64,000 nt of DNA from Candidatus Gastranaerophilales bacterium (GTDB taxonomy: Bacteria; Cyanobacteriota; Vampirovibrionia; Gastranaerophilales; Gastranaerophilaceae), in the NCBI GenBank assembly GCA_944322545.1, contig CALUPF010000043.1:1-64000 (forward strand). The letters run 5' to 3'. Both the position numbers and the translations under genes were made by a program. Under the pieces are notes generated by a model. That model was not told the origin of the DNA, did not search any database, and was given only the letters and a program-made list of their open reading frames with translations. Positions 1 through 8,209 of the stretch are shown here, one piece after another. The stretch's first letter is position 1. Each line of letters opens with the position of its first letter.

Positions 1-118
1 CTGCTGCTTCATCCCATAAACCTGCGCCAATATTGCCATTATTAACTTTCACTCTGTACATACCGTTAGGTAATTTCATTACATTATAATTCCCAATAAT
101 TTCAAATTGTGCAACCAT
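1..118 (-). CDS. Clipped hypothetical protein (N-terminal 39 codons only)
   Basis: An open frame starts at an ATG (minus strand, base 118) and runs off the left edge. The visible protein begins MVAQFEIIGNYNVMKL and continues with a short beta-rich segment containing a PNGMYRVKVNNG stretch. There is no signal peptide or membrane segment in the visible part. I do not recognise the family, and there is no strong Shine-Dalgarno sequence. Continuous reading with sensible codon use supports a real gene, but function cannot be inferred. Confidence 0.5.
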   Translation of the reverse strand, partial: MVAQFEIIGNYNVMKLPNGMYRVKVNNGNIGAGLWDEAA

Positions 119-309
119 AAAACCAACATTTCATCGAATCATAAATATAACTAACCTTATATTTATAAACTATTTCGTCAAATATAAATTGCCCTATCAT
201 TTCTATTTGATTCGACTAAATTATTTTTTTTAACTGAGTTTGAAGAGAAATAATTAGTGTTTACAAAAGTTAATATTAATAAAAATTTAAAATCAAAAAA
301 AACAATTTT

Positions 310-2085
310 CTACAATAAAAACTTATCATTTCTAACTATTTCAATACAATCACCTGTTTCATCGTTTATTGCAGTTATAACGACATTTTTTCCACCAACC
401 ATAAAATCTGTATGAGCAGTAGATTGATTTATTTTTTCATCTTTCAGGTATTGTTGGAGTTTATCATATGAATCTATCTCAGAAGCACCCTTTACTGAAT
501 CAGGATAAGCATTACCCAAAGCTAAGTGTGATGATGCATTTTCATCTAGCAAGATATTATTGAATAACCTATTCATCTTTTCAATAGGAGAATCTGCAAC
601 AATTGCAACTTCACCTAATCTATCAGCATTTTCATGCGTTGAAATGTATTCTTTCAATACATCTTCGTTTTCACTAGCCTTAGAAGACACAACTTTTCCA
701 TCGAGAAATTCAAATTCAATATCTTTTAAAAGATGTCCATTCAAAGAAAGAGATTTAGTTGATCTTATTTTGCCTTGAGCTGAATCTGATAGAGGTGCAG
801 TAAATACCTCCTCACTAGGAACATTTGCAATAGTAATATGGTTAAATTTAGGTTTATCAAAAAGAGCTGTTTTAAAAACTGATTTTGGTGACATAGTCAC
901 TTTAAAATCCGTAATTCCATCAGGTTTTTGAGTTTTAGGATCTATGCTAACATAGTGAAAAGTTCTATATCCATCTTCTAATAATTTATTTAACTTATCA
1001 GCTCTATACTCTAAATTAGCAATATGTTCTTTTAAGTGTCCAACTCTATTTATTTTGCCAGCATCTTGATAAGCTTTAGCAATTAGTTTTAACTTATCAT
1101 CAGCAAACTCAGGATAGGCAGATACTGAAGATTTTGTCGTCGGAACATAATATACAGACCAAGGCAAATCTTGTGACATTTGAGAATTAGCAATATTATA
1201 TTCTTCGCTACTATTTAAAGCTTTTGAACGTCTGGAGATTCTTTCTTGAGAAATAAAATCACCTCTACTTGGATCAGGACCATATAAAGTAAGTTGAGCG
1301 ATATCTTTATCTAAATGTTCTTTCGCTTCACTTAAATAGTAATTAGGAAGCCTATCTAAAACTTCTTCATCGGCATATAACAACATATTCCTGCTATTAG
1401 CATTTGGGATGTAGGTATCTACAACATCTGTTTTATTTTTAGAATATAAATACTGCATTAATTTTTTCACAATAGGAATATGTTCACGCTCTGCTATTAT
1501 TTGCACAGGCTGACCTTTATGAAGATCTAATGCATCAATAAATATTTCTTTAGGATTAACTTTGAATAATTTTGTTATGCTGGGAGGAAGCTTAGTATAA
1601 CTTTTTAAATACAGCTCTTTAGCTTCAATTTTCATTACCTTAGCTTTTTTATATGGGTCATTATCCTGATTAAATTCAAAAAATAATGCACCATCTTTTT
1701 TAAGATCGTCAATTCTTAATTTTGTATAATCAAGCGTTTGAGTTTTATTATGTCTTTTTTTCAAAGCTTCCAAAGACTCTTCCATAACATCCATTTCAAC
1801 AATACCTGAATGTAGTTTATATGCTTCTTTGCTAAGAATTTCCATAAACGGTAAATAATAAGAATCTCCCTTAATATAAACAGGTTGTCCCTTTTTTAGC
1901 CCACTATCTTTCAACAAATTAACAGCATAATCGGTTAATCTTTGTTCAACAGGAACAGACGATCTTCTTGCAGTAAAACTAATCATATCAGACTTCAAAT
2001 TATTAAGTTTTGGCAAGAAATCTCTATGACTAATATTCTCATTTTTACTTTTATAATTAAAAAGATTAATCGGACTAATCTGCAT
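310..2085 (-). CDS. M29-family metalloaminopeptidase (AmpS-like) with N-terminal tag extension
   Basis: This is a 591-residue protein whose body matches M29 (AmpS/thermophilic) aminopeptidases, which remove N-terminal residues from peptides using a two-metal centre. The family's early segment is seen around residues 47-110 (a GLKKGQPVYIKGDSYYLPF-type stretch). The C-terminal half carries the conserved LGEVAIV Glu, the HLALGNAY His and the STAHTDFMVGG His/Asp expected to bind metal. M29 enzymes usually have about 370-420 residues, so this one is long. The excess includes about 45 residues at the N-terminus, starting MQISPI and containing ISFTAR at residues 35-40, a motif shared with other proteins here. 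Start ATG at 2085 has an upstream AGGAG. The peptidase assignment is firm; whether it is cytosolic or anchored is unknown. Confidence 0.85.
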   Translation of the reverse strand: MQISPINLFNYKSKNENISHRDFLPKLNNLKSDMISFTARRSSVPVEQRLTDYAVNLLKDSGLKKGQPVYIKGDSYYLPFMEILSKEAYKLHSGIVEMDVMEESLEALKKRHNKTQTLDYTKLRIDDLKKDGALFFEFNQDNDPYKKAKVMKIEAKELYLKSYTKLPPSITKLFKVNPKEIFIDALDLHKGQPVQIIAEREHIPIVKKLMQYLYSKNKTDVVDTYIPNANSRNMLLYADEEVLDRLPNYYLSEAKEHLDKDIAQLTLYGPDPSRGDFISQERISRRSKALNSSEEYNIANSQMSQDLPWSVYYVPTTKSSVSAYPEFADDKLKLIAKAYQDAGKINRVGHLKEHIANLEYRADKLNKLLEDGYRTFHYVSIDPKTQKPDGITDFKVTMSPKSVFKTALFDKPKFNHITIANVPSEEVFTAPLSDSAQGKIRSTKSLSLNGHLLKDIEFEFLDGKVVSSKASENEDVLKEYISTHENADRLGEVAIVADSPIEKMNRLFNNILLDENASSHLALGNAYPDSVKGASEIDSYDKLQQYLKDEKINQSTAHTDFMVGGKNVVITAINDETGDCIEIVRNDKFLL

Positions 2086-2207
2086 AAATACTCTCCTGTT
2101 TTAAATAATATTGAAGCAAAAATCATAAAAAAAAAAAATTTGCTATTTGATCATTTATTTATGCAATTTTTGTAACAAACAAAAACAAAAAATACACAGA
2201 TTCAGAA

Positions 2208-3032
2208 CTATCTGCATTCAAAGAAATTTAAAATTTTAAAACTGTGTCCATCTTGTTTAATTCTTTCAACAAAACCTATGTACATATTTTTAAATGCTTC
2301 TGAAATATTCTTGCTTTTTGAAAATGCTGTGCATGTTATATCATCTAAATCACTTTTTAGAAAAAATAAATTTTGAGAATTTCTATTAGATAACTTTGGA
2401 ATAAATTCATATTTACCGCCAAAAGAATCTACAACGTAAGCCTTTTTGCTTCCTCGAACAATATTATTTATAATATCAGAAGAAGAAAACGGTCGAAATG
2501 GTTGATTTACTTGTTCTAACTCAGAATACGTCCAAACATTATTTCCGACAAACTGTTTTGGATGATTGTGTATTACAACAGAATCTTTTGCTAAATCAGT
2601 CGGAACAGGACAATGCGTGCTAGAATTATTAGTTCCATAGTATTTTATCTTTCCATCTGTAGATAAAATAAAACTATTTTCTACTTTTGAATTTTTAATA
2701 TCATTCATTATCTTATTTGAAACCAACTTTTCATAACGATTTTTAACAATAAAATCGACCTTATCTTTTATAGACATGTTGTTCCACATTTTAGGAATTT
2801 CATTTGATGATTCTTTTTCGAATTTAGTAATAAAATATTCTGTATCACTCAAAGAGCATTTTTTCTTACTCAAACGTCTAAATGGGGTATATTTATCTAA
2901 GATCGTTTCATTAACATTTGGATATTTATGAGCACTTCCAAATAATTTTACATCACAATATTGTTTAGCCAAATATCTTTTTGGCTTTTTAGCATAAATA
3001 TTTAAAAATGTTGTTAAATTCAAGTGAGACAT
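2208..3032 (-). CDS. JAB/MPN-like putative metalloprotease (HNHP...SSSD)
   Basis: A 274-residue protein of no firm family. Near residues 150-190 it carries VVIHNHP followed about 25 residues later by FSSSDI. This matches the H-x-H-P...S-x-x-D signature of JAB/MPN (JAMM) metal-dependent peptidases and RadC-like domains. The distance between the two blocks is longer than in classical JAMM proteases, and the usual upstream catalytic Glu is not obvious (a Glu in VENSFIL is one candidate). The N-terminal 120 residues are basic and lysine-rich, with no signal peptide or membrane segment. It lies 122 bases upstream of the M29 peptidase on the same strand. Peptidase activity is inference; the fold call is moderately supported. 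Confidence 0.5.
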   Translation of the reverse strand: MSHLNLTTFLNIYAKKPKRYLAKQYCDVKLFGSAHKYPNVNETILDKYTPFRRLSKKKCSLSDTEYFITKFEKESSNEIPKMWNNMSIKDKVDFIVKNRYEKLVSNKIMNDIKNSKVENSFILSTDGKIKYYGTNNSSTHCPVPTDLAKDSVVIHNHPKQFVGNNVWTYSELEQVNQPFRPFSSSDIINNIVRGSKKAYVVDSFGGKYEFIPKLSNRNSQNLFFLKSDLDDITCTAFSKSKNISEAFKNMYIGFVERIKQDGHSFKILNFFECR

Positions 3033-3247
3033 AAACCTACATTACCTTATTTAAATAAAGTAATTTTATTATCAAAAATTGTCTAAAAATTATTATTTAC
3101 TAACTCTATCTTATAGATAAAATTATCGAACATAACAAAATCTCATCTAGTGCAATCAAAAGCTGATTGATAATATTCAAATATATTTCTCATATTTAAC
3201 AACGACAAAACCTAAATTACAAAAACAAAACTTTTTCATAAAAACAA

Positions 3248-3598
3248 TTATGGCTTATAAGCACAAGGAATATTTTCTTCCTCTAAATATCTGAGCCCCC
3301 ATTTGTTCAGCTCTATAATTGCAGGAATTAAAGATTTACCTCTTTCCGTCAATGAGTATTCTGTTTTTGGTGGAACAACAGGGTACAATTTTCTTTTTAT
3401 CAACCCGTCTGATTCAAGTTCTTTTAATTGTTGAATAAGCATTTTAGGAGTTGCATGGGAAATCAATTTTTGCAATTCATTGTATCTTAATGTCCTATCT
3501 ATCAAATGACCTAAAATCACACCTTTATATTTTCCACCAATAATTTCCATCGTCACTTCTAATGGACATTTATATTCATTCTGTTTTCTTTTAGCCAT
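3248..3598 (-). CDS. HxlR-family winged-helix transcriptional regulator
   Basis: A 116-residue winged-helix protein of the HxlR family. It has the family pattern C-P-L-E-V-T-M-E-I-I-G-G-K-Y-K near residue 10, then a recognition-helix region with TPKMLIQQLKELESDGLI and a wing ending in TEYSLTERGKSLIP. The N-terminal Cys is where YodB/HypR-type members sense thiol-reactive or electrophilic stress, but only one obvious Cys near the N-terminus plus one near the C-terminus is seen here. ATG at 3598 is preferred over the upstream GTG at 3604, since AGG lies 5 bases before the ATG. It is divergent from the MBL-fold hydrolase gene, which is its likely target along with itself. Confidence 0.9.
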   Translation of the reverse strand: MAKRKQNEYKCPLEVTMEIIGGKYKGVILGHLIDRTLRYNELQKLISHATPKMLIQQLKELESDGLIKRKLYPVVPPKTEYSLTERGKSLIPAIIELNKWGLRYLEEENIPCAYKP

Positions 3599-3619
3599 TA
3601 GCACCTACTTACTTTTTAG

Positions 3620-3660
3620 ATACTATTATACATAAAAGTATATATTATACAAAATAGTAC
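3620..3660. promoter_or_regulatory. Candidate HxlR operator between divergent genes
   Basis: The divergent intergenic region holds TACTAT at 3621-3626 and the inverted ATAGTA at 3654-3659, flanking AT-rich sequence with further near-symmetric TATAC elements. TACTA...TAGTA inverted repeats resemble sites of YodB/HypR-type HxlR regulators. The symmetry is imperfect, so this is a candidate only. Confidence 0.35.
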
Positions 3661-3715
3661 ATTCTTGTCATTAAAAAAATAAAAAGATAAACTAGACCCA
3701 AAAGGAGATTATGAT

Positions 3716-4495
3716 ATGAAAATTACACAAATCAGGAATGCAACAATAATAGTCGAATACTTAAACACAAAAATATTAATTGATCCTTGGCTTGGTCCGA
3801 AAGGCTATATGGCAGGCTTTGAAGCAGCTATTAACCCACAAATTCGACAACCAAGAGTAGATTTACCTTTTAAGATAAAAGATATAGTCAATGTTGACGC
3901 AGTAATTTTAACCCACTTTCACCCTGATCACTTTGACTCTTATGCAGCAGAAGCACTAAATAAAAATATTCCATTTTTTGTTCAAAATGAGACAGATTTA
4001 AAAATAATCAAAAGCTTTGGATTTAATAATGTCAAGTTAATATCTGATAAAGGAATAAAATTCAACAACTTTGAACTATATAAAACCAATTGCCAACACG
4101 GCAAAAAAGAAATAATAAAACCGTTATGCGATAAAATAGGTATGCCTTATGATGCAATGGGAGTAGTGTTTAAAGCTACGAACGAAAAAACTCTATATTT
4201 AGCTGGCGATACAATATGGTGCAAAGAAGTTGAAACTGCAATTAAAAAATTTAAACCGGATATTATTATACTTAATGCTTGCGCAGCAACTGTTGCAAAT
4301 GGCGAAAGAATAATTATGAATATAGAAGACATAAAAGAAGTCTTAAAAAATTCACCGAAATCTACAATTATAGCAAGCCATCTTGACACTGTGAGTCATC
4401 TTACTGTGACAAGAAATGATTTAAAAGAATTTAAACAAAATAATAATATTGAAAACTTAATAATACCTGATGACGGAGAATCTATAGAATATTAG
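3716..4495 (+). CDS. MBL-fold metal-dependent hydrolase (UlaG-like)
   Basis: A 259-residue metallo-beta-lactamase-fold protein. The motif HFHPDHFD near residue 65 is the H-x-H-x-D-H metal site. Further ligand regions are seen at the LAGDTIWC block (Asp) and the ASHLDTVSH block near the C-terminus. The overall layout (I-x-N-A-T near residue 7, LIDPWLGPKG near residue 20) resembles UlaG-like lactonases and related uncharacterised hydrolases. The substrate cannot be read from sequence. AAGGAG lies just before the ATG. It is divergent from the HxlR regulator, suggesting an inducible detoxification or stress role; that is inference. Confidence 0.8.
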   Translation: MKITQIRNATIIVEYLNTKILIDPWLGPKGYMAGFEAAINPQIRQPRVDLPFKIKDIVNVDAVILTHFHPDHFDSYAAEALNKNIPFFVQNETDLKIIKSFGFNNVKLISDKGIKFNNFELYKTNCQHGKKEIIKPLCDKIGMPYDAMGVVFKATNEKTLYLAGDTIWCKEVETAIKKFKPDIIILNACAATVANGERIIMNIEDIKEVLKNSPKSTIIASHLDTVSHLTVTRNDLKEFKQNNNIENLIIPDDGESIEY

Positions 4496-4502
4496 AGTTA
4501 AA

Positions 4503-5429
4503 CTAATCCATCATGTTTTTATCATCAATTGCTTTAATGATTTCATATGCAATTTTGTTATAGGGTACAGAAATATTATATTTTTGAGCAAGTTCACAAA
4601 TATAACCACTAAAAATATCAACTTCTGTTTGTCTTTTTGCATCTATATCCTGTAACATTGAAGTTCTTGTATCAGGTAACATTGTTTTTATAACCTCTAA
4701 GACTTCCGAAATAAGTTGTTGAGTATTTTTTACTCCACTTAACTTAGCAAGCTCAACAGCTTCTTCCATCAATTTAATTGCAAAATTATTAGCTTTTTCA
4801 GAGGTTTGAAAAACACCGTAAGACGCATTTAAAATAGCTGAAGCCTGATTATACCCAACATTCACTAAAAACTTCCACCATCTTGAATACTCCATATCAA
4901 CAGGAATTTCATAATTTATTTTTGTTGAATCAAAAAATTCTTTAAGTTTTAAAACCTTCTCAGAATATTTTGAATTGTCTTTTTCACCGAACACAGTTTT
5001 ATAAACGTCATCATGAACAACGTTTCTACCTACTCTAGTACTAGTATGTCCTATGTAATAAGAATAAAGCACCTTTTCTTTACCAAATACATCTGATAAA
5101 ATATCCTCGCTTTTTAAACCATTTAATAAAGATAAAATAATAGTTTCAGGACCAACAAAATTTTTAAGATTTTCAATAACTTCATCTAAAACATTATTTT
5201 TAGTTGCAATAATAATTAAATCAGCAACAAAATCAGTTCTTGAAGGTAATACATAATCAAAGTTATAACTTACTCCATTGAAAACCAATGGTGAACTTTT
5301 ATACCTTTCAAAACGAGAAGAATCAACTAAAACTTTTAATTCTATATCAGTTTTGGGTGCAATTTTAACGGCATAAATAGAACCAATTGCACCCAAACCA
5401 CATATTAAAACTTTTTTAATACTGCTCAT
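4503..5429 (-). CDS. Ketopantoate reductase family protein (PanE/ApbA)
   Basis: A 308-residue NADP-dependent 2-dehydropantoate 2-reductase-family protein. The N-terminal Rossmann motif reads VLICGLGAIGSIYA. A C-terminal helical domain includes the WWKFLVNVGYNQASAIL block (Lys and Asn positions typical of PanE). True PanE reduces ketopantoate to pantoate for CoA synthesis. Many paralogues act on other 2-oxo acids, and no other pantothenate gene is nearby, so the substrate is uncertain. The gene ends 7 bases from the convergent MBL hydrolase stop and starts 4 bases after the SIMPL gene stop, so it is probably co-transcribed with that gene. Confidence 0.8.
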   Translation of the reverse strand: MSSIKKVLICGLGAIGSIYAVKIAPKTDIELKVLVDSSRFERYKSSPLVFNGVSYNFDYVLPSRTDFVADLIIIATKNNVLDEVIENLKNFVGPETIILSLLNGLKSEDILSDVFGKEKVLYSYYIGHTSTRVGRNVVHDDVYKTVFGEKDNSKYSEKVLKLKEFFDSTKINYEIPVDMEYSRWWKFLVNVGYNQASAILNASYGVFQTSEKANNFAIKLMEEAVELAKLSGVKNTQQLISEVLEVIKTMLPDTRTSMLQDIDAKRQTEVDIFSGYICELAQKYNISVPYNKIAYEIIKAIDDKNMMD

Positions 5430-5433
5430 AAAA

Positions 5434-6183
5434 TTATTTTATTGTAAAAGTAGCATTCACAACAGCATTAATTTTTTTGTTTATGGCATTTGTATTATAA
5501 ATGCCATAGTCAGAAACATCAGTAGAATTTTCGGCAACAATTTGAAATACACCCATTTTAGCTGAATTCATCACTCCTATATGACCACCAGTACTTTTAA
5601 CCATACTTTCTGCTCTTTGTTTAGCATCTTTTGTTGCATCAGCTAAAATTTGGACCTTCAATTCATCTAAATTTGAAACATAATATTCAACCATATTTGA
5701 AGAAAGTTCAACATTTTTATCAACAAGCTTGCTAACATCTTGAGACAATTTTGTCACTGCATCAACATCTTTAGATGACACCTCTACATTTTGAGATAAT
5801 CTATATCCATCTACATCGTTAGAATCATAGCCATTTGATAATTTTTTATATACAGGATAAGAAGATACAGGTGTAAATTTAATGTCTTTTTCATTCATTC
5901 CATTAGCAACAAGAAAGTCTGTCACAGCTTTTTTATCCTGATCTATTTTAGCATATCCTGATTTTAAATCTTTACTTCTAACTTGATAATAAGCTTTCCA
6001 AACAGCCAAATCAGATTTAACGTTTCTACTTGCTGAACCTGTTACAGATAAGGCCTGTTTATTCAATTTCTGGTATGAAATTACAGCATTAGACAAAACA
6101 ATAGTAGAAAGCAAAGCTCCTAATGCAATGAAAACACCTAACAAAATAATCTGATAATCTTTAATTTCTTTGATATCTTTCAT
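5434..6183 (-). CDS. SIMPL (DUF541) domain protein, membrane-anchored
   Basis: A 249-residue protein with one N-terminal membrane segment (about residues 12-35, QIILLGVFIALGALLSTIVL) followed by an extracytoplasmic SIMPL/DUF541 domain. Recognisable family features are VTGSASRNVKSDLAVW after the anchor and the later AVTKLSQDVSKLVDKNVELS and DAKQRAESMV stretches. Family members are periplasmic or surface proteins of poorly defined function. ATG at 6183 is followed on the minus strand by the panE-like gene after 4 bases, suggesting one transcript. It is divergent from the DUF486 gene, with 65 bases between them. Confidence 0.85.
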   Translation of the reverse strand: MKDIKEIKDYQIILLGVFIALGALLSTIVLSNAVISYQKLNKQALSVTGSASRNVKSDLAVWKAYYQVRSKDLKSGYAKIDQDKKAVTDFLVANGMNEKDIKFTPVSSYPVYKKLSNGYDSNDVDGYRLSQNVEVSSKDVDAVTKLSQDVSKLVDKNVELSSNMVEYYVSNLDELKVQILADATKDAKQRAESMVKSTGGHIGVMNSAKMGVFQIVAENSTDVSDYGIYNTNAINKKINAVVNATFTIK

Positions 6184-6248
6184 AATAAACTCCTATATTT
6201 TTTTCGAATATTGTAATCCATTTTTTTATTTTTTGCTATCATTTATTT

Positions 6249-6590
6249 ATGATAAGACAATTTATGCCAATAATTTTATTAACTATATCAAATATTTTTA
6301 TGACTTTTGCTTGGTATGGGCATTTAAAGCATAAAAGTACGGCATTGTGGGCTGTAATTTTAATTAGTTGGGGAATTGCATTTTTCGAATATTGCTTCCA
6401 AGTTCCAGCTAATAGAATTGGTCATGAATATTATGATGCGGCACATTTAAAAACAATACAGGAAGTCATTACATTAATTGTTTTTTGCTTCTTCTCTGTG
6501 TTTTATTTAAAAGAAGAATTAAAATGGAACTATATAGTAGGTTTTTTGTTTATAATACTTGCAGTATTTTTCATATTTAAAAAGTGGTAA
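6249..6590 (+). CDS. DUF486 / DMT-superfamily small membrane protein
   Basis: A 113-residue integral membrane protein with four predicted transmembrane segments (about residues 4-22, 30-50, 70-88 and 94-112). The sequence pattern FMTFAWYGHLK, FEYCFQVPANRIGH and LKTIQEVITL is typical of the DUF486 family, related to small drug/metabolite transporters. Substrate unknown. Its stop codon lies inside the stem of a terminator hairpin shared with the convergent downstream gene. Confidence 0.85.
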   Translation: MIRQFMPIILLTISNIFMTFAWYGHLKHKSTALWAVILISWGIAFFEYCFQVPANRIGHEYYDAAHLKTIQEVITLIVFCFFSVFYLKEELKWNYIVGFLFIILAVFFIFKKW

Positions 6591-6616
6591 ATTCATAAGA
6601 ACTTACCACTTTTTTA
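6578..6616. terminator. Bidirectional terminator overlapping the DUF486 stop codon
   Basis: AAAAAGTGGTAA (6579-6590) pairs perfectly with TTACCACTTTTT (6603-6614) around a 12-base loop, with A- and T-runs on the two sides. It can serve both the plus-strand DUF486 gene and the minus-strand Spy-like gene. The last three codons and the stop of the DUF486 gene form the left arm. Confidence 0.8.
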
Positions 6617-6631
6617 TTGCTAAACAAAGGT

Positions 6632-7231
6632 TTACTTTTTAACTGGTTCCTTATGACAAGGACAATTACAATCTGCTGGTTCAGCCTGCTCCGGATGATG
6701 ACACTTACAACCACATTCAGGAGGACAAACAGGCTTAGCATCTTTTGGTGGTACAGGATGTGCAAATGGATGACGTGGACCCATTTTTTCCATCTCAGTT
6801 TTCATTTCTTGTTTTATTTTTTCTAATTCAGCTTTTTGCTCAGCAGAAAGAGTTGCTTCAAATTTTTTCATGCTTTCTGATCTAATTTCTCGTTCTTCAT
6901 CAATCAAAGAACGCATTTTTTCATGTTCTTTTCTTATTTTTTCTTTGATTGGTTTCATTGCTTTTTTTTCATCAGCTTTAATTTTTTCTAATTGAGCCTT
7001 TTGTGACTCTGTTAATTTTAGACGTTCATAAAATTCTGCTTTTTTTTGTTCTCTAAACTTTGCTCTTTCTTCTGGTCCCATTGGCTTGTGGAAATCAACA
7101 GGTGAAGGTTTTTCACATTTTTGCTCACAAGGTGCTTTTGCTGGACATACAGCTTGAGCTGAATCAGCAACAACAGCACCAGCTATAGCCATTGCACCCA
7201 AAAGCATTGATGTCATTAGTGTCTTTCTCAT
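6632..7231 (-). CDS. Spy/CpxP-like periplasmic protein with Cys/His-rich tail
   Basis: A 199-residue exported protein. The N-terminus is a signal peptide (MRKTLMTSMLLGAMAIAGAV, cleavage likely near the SAQA at residues 24-27). The middle (about residues 50-150) is a highly charged helical region with two LTxxQ-like elements (LTESQKAQLEKI and LSAEQKAELEKI), the hallmark of Spy/CpxP periplasmic stress proteins. The last ~45 residues are unusual: CPPECGCKCHHPEQ and CNCPCHKEP, with eight cysteines and several histidines, plus two more Cys pairs after the signal peptide. This suggests metal binding or disulfide-mediated surface attachment, which is inference. A C-terminal metal-rich tail is not part of classical Spy. 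Confidence 0.75.
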   Translation of the reverse strand: MRKTLMTSMLLGAMAIAGAVVADSAQAVCPAKAPCEQKCEKPSPVDFHKPMGPEERAKFREQKKAEFYERLKLTESQKAQLEKIKADEKKAMKPIKEKIRKEHEKMRSLIDEEREIRSESMKKFEATLSAEQKAELEKIKQEMKTEMEKMGPRHPFAHPVPPKDAKPVCPPECGCKCHHPEQAEPADCNCPCHKEPVKK

Positions 7232-7511
7232 ATAAGCCTCCTTACACTATTCTACAAAGTTATCGTCTGTAACGAATCTTAACAAATATATTGATAAAAT
7301 AAATACAGACAAATTATTTTATATACCAAGTATAATAATCTTTTTAGTACTGTCAATAGCTCTTAAAAATGAAATTAATTACTTATATGTAATGGTTAAA
7401 TCAAAAAAAGTGATAATTAGTGTTATATGTACAATTAAATAAAATATAGCCATTTGGCTAGTGTTAAAAAAGAAAAACAACCAATAATATTAATAGCTAA
7501 GGAGCACTATT

Positions 7512-8192
7512 GTGAAAAAAGAAAACGAACAGCAAAGAAAAATCAGAGTCTTTTTTGTAGAAGATTACCTATTAATAAGAAAATCTTTAGTACACATTTT
7601 AAATAAAGCTCCTGACATCGAAGTTATTAAAGACTTTGTTTCTGCTGAACAATGTTTAAAAGAGCTTGAAACAACTCAAGTAGATATTGTCATAATGGAT
7701 TTAGGACTACCAGGCATCAATGGACTTGAAGCAACTCAAAAAATAACAAAGCTATATCCAGAAATAAAAGTAATAATCTTGACCTCTCATGAAAACGAAA
7801 ATGAAGTGTTAGCAGCCATGTCTATGGGCGCAAAAGCATACTGTCTTAAAGAAATAGAATCAGAAACACTATACACGGTAATCAGACAAATACAAAAAGG
7901 TGCTTTATGGATACACCCACAGGTAGCTGATTTTGCATCAAAAACAATGCCCAAACCTAACTCGACAAATTTTGATAATTTATATACACAAGCTAAAGAT
8001 TTCGACCTTACAGAAAGAGAAAAAGAAGTTTTGAAACTTGTAGTCGAAGGTAAATCTAATACAGAAATTGCAGAAGAAATTGTGATCAGCACTCACACAG
8101 CCAAAGCACATGTTGGAAACATATTGGCAAAATTATCAGTAACAGACAGAGTACAAGCAGCAGTTAAAGCAGTAAGAAGTGGATTAATCTAA
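7512..8192 (+). CDS. NarL/FixJ-type response regulator
   Basis: A 226-residue two-component response regulator. The receiver domain (residues 10-125) shows the acidic pair in FVEDYLL, the phospho-acceptor Asp in IVIMDLGLPG and the conserved Lys in YCLKEI. The C-terminal LuxR-type helix-turn-helix (about 160-226) reads LTEREKEVLKLVVEGKSN and ends KLSVTDRVQAAVKAV. The start is GTG at 7512, with AAGGAG 7 bases upstream. It is followed after 17 bases by a histidine kinase gene, so the two form an operon and probable cognate pair. It closely resembles the regulator at 22010-22693. Target genes are unknown. Confidence 0.92.
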   Translation: MKKENEQQRKIRVFFVEDYLLIRKSLVHILNKAPDIEVIKDFVSAEQCLKELETTQVDIVIMDLGLPGINGLEATQKITKLYPEIKVIILTSHENENEVLAAMSMGAKAYCLKEIESETLYTVIRQIQKGALWIHPQVADFASKTMPKPNSTNFDNLYTQAKDFDLTEREKEVLKLVVEGKSNTEIAEEIVISTHTAKAHVGNILAKLSVTDRVQAAVKAVRSGLI

Positions 8193-8209
8193 AATTCAAG
8201 GAAAAACCT

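Noticed and set aside
7447-7460. Short inverted repeat TAGCC-N4-GGCTA before the response regulator
   Set aside because: Only five paired bases, no T-run and no clear promoter relation; too weak to call a terminator or operator.
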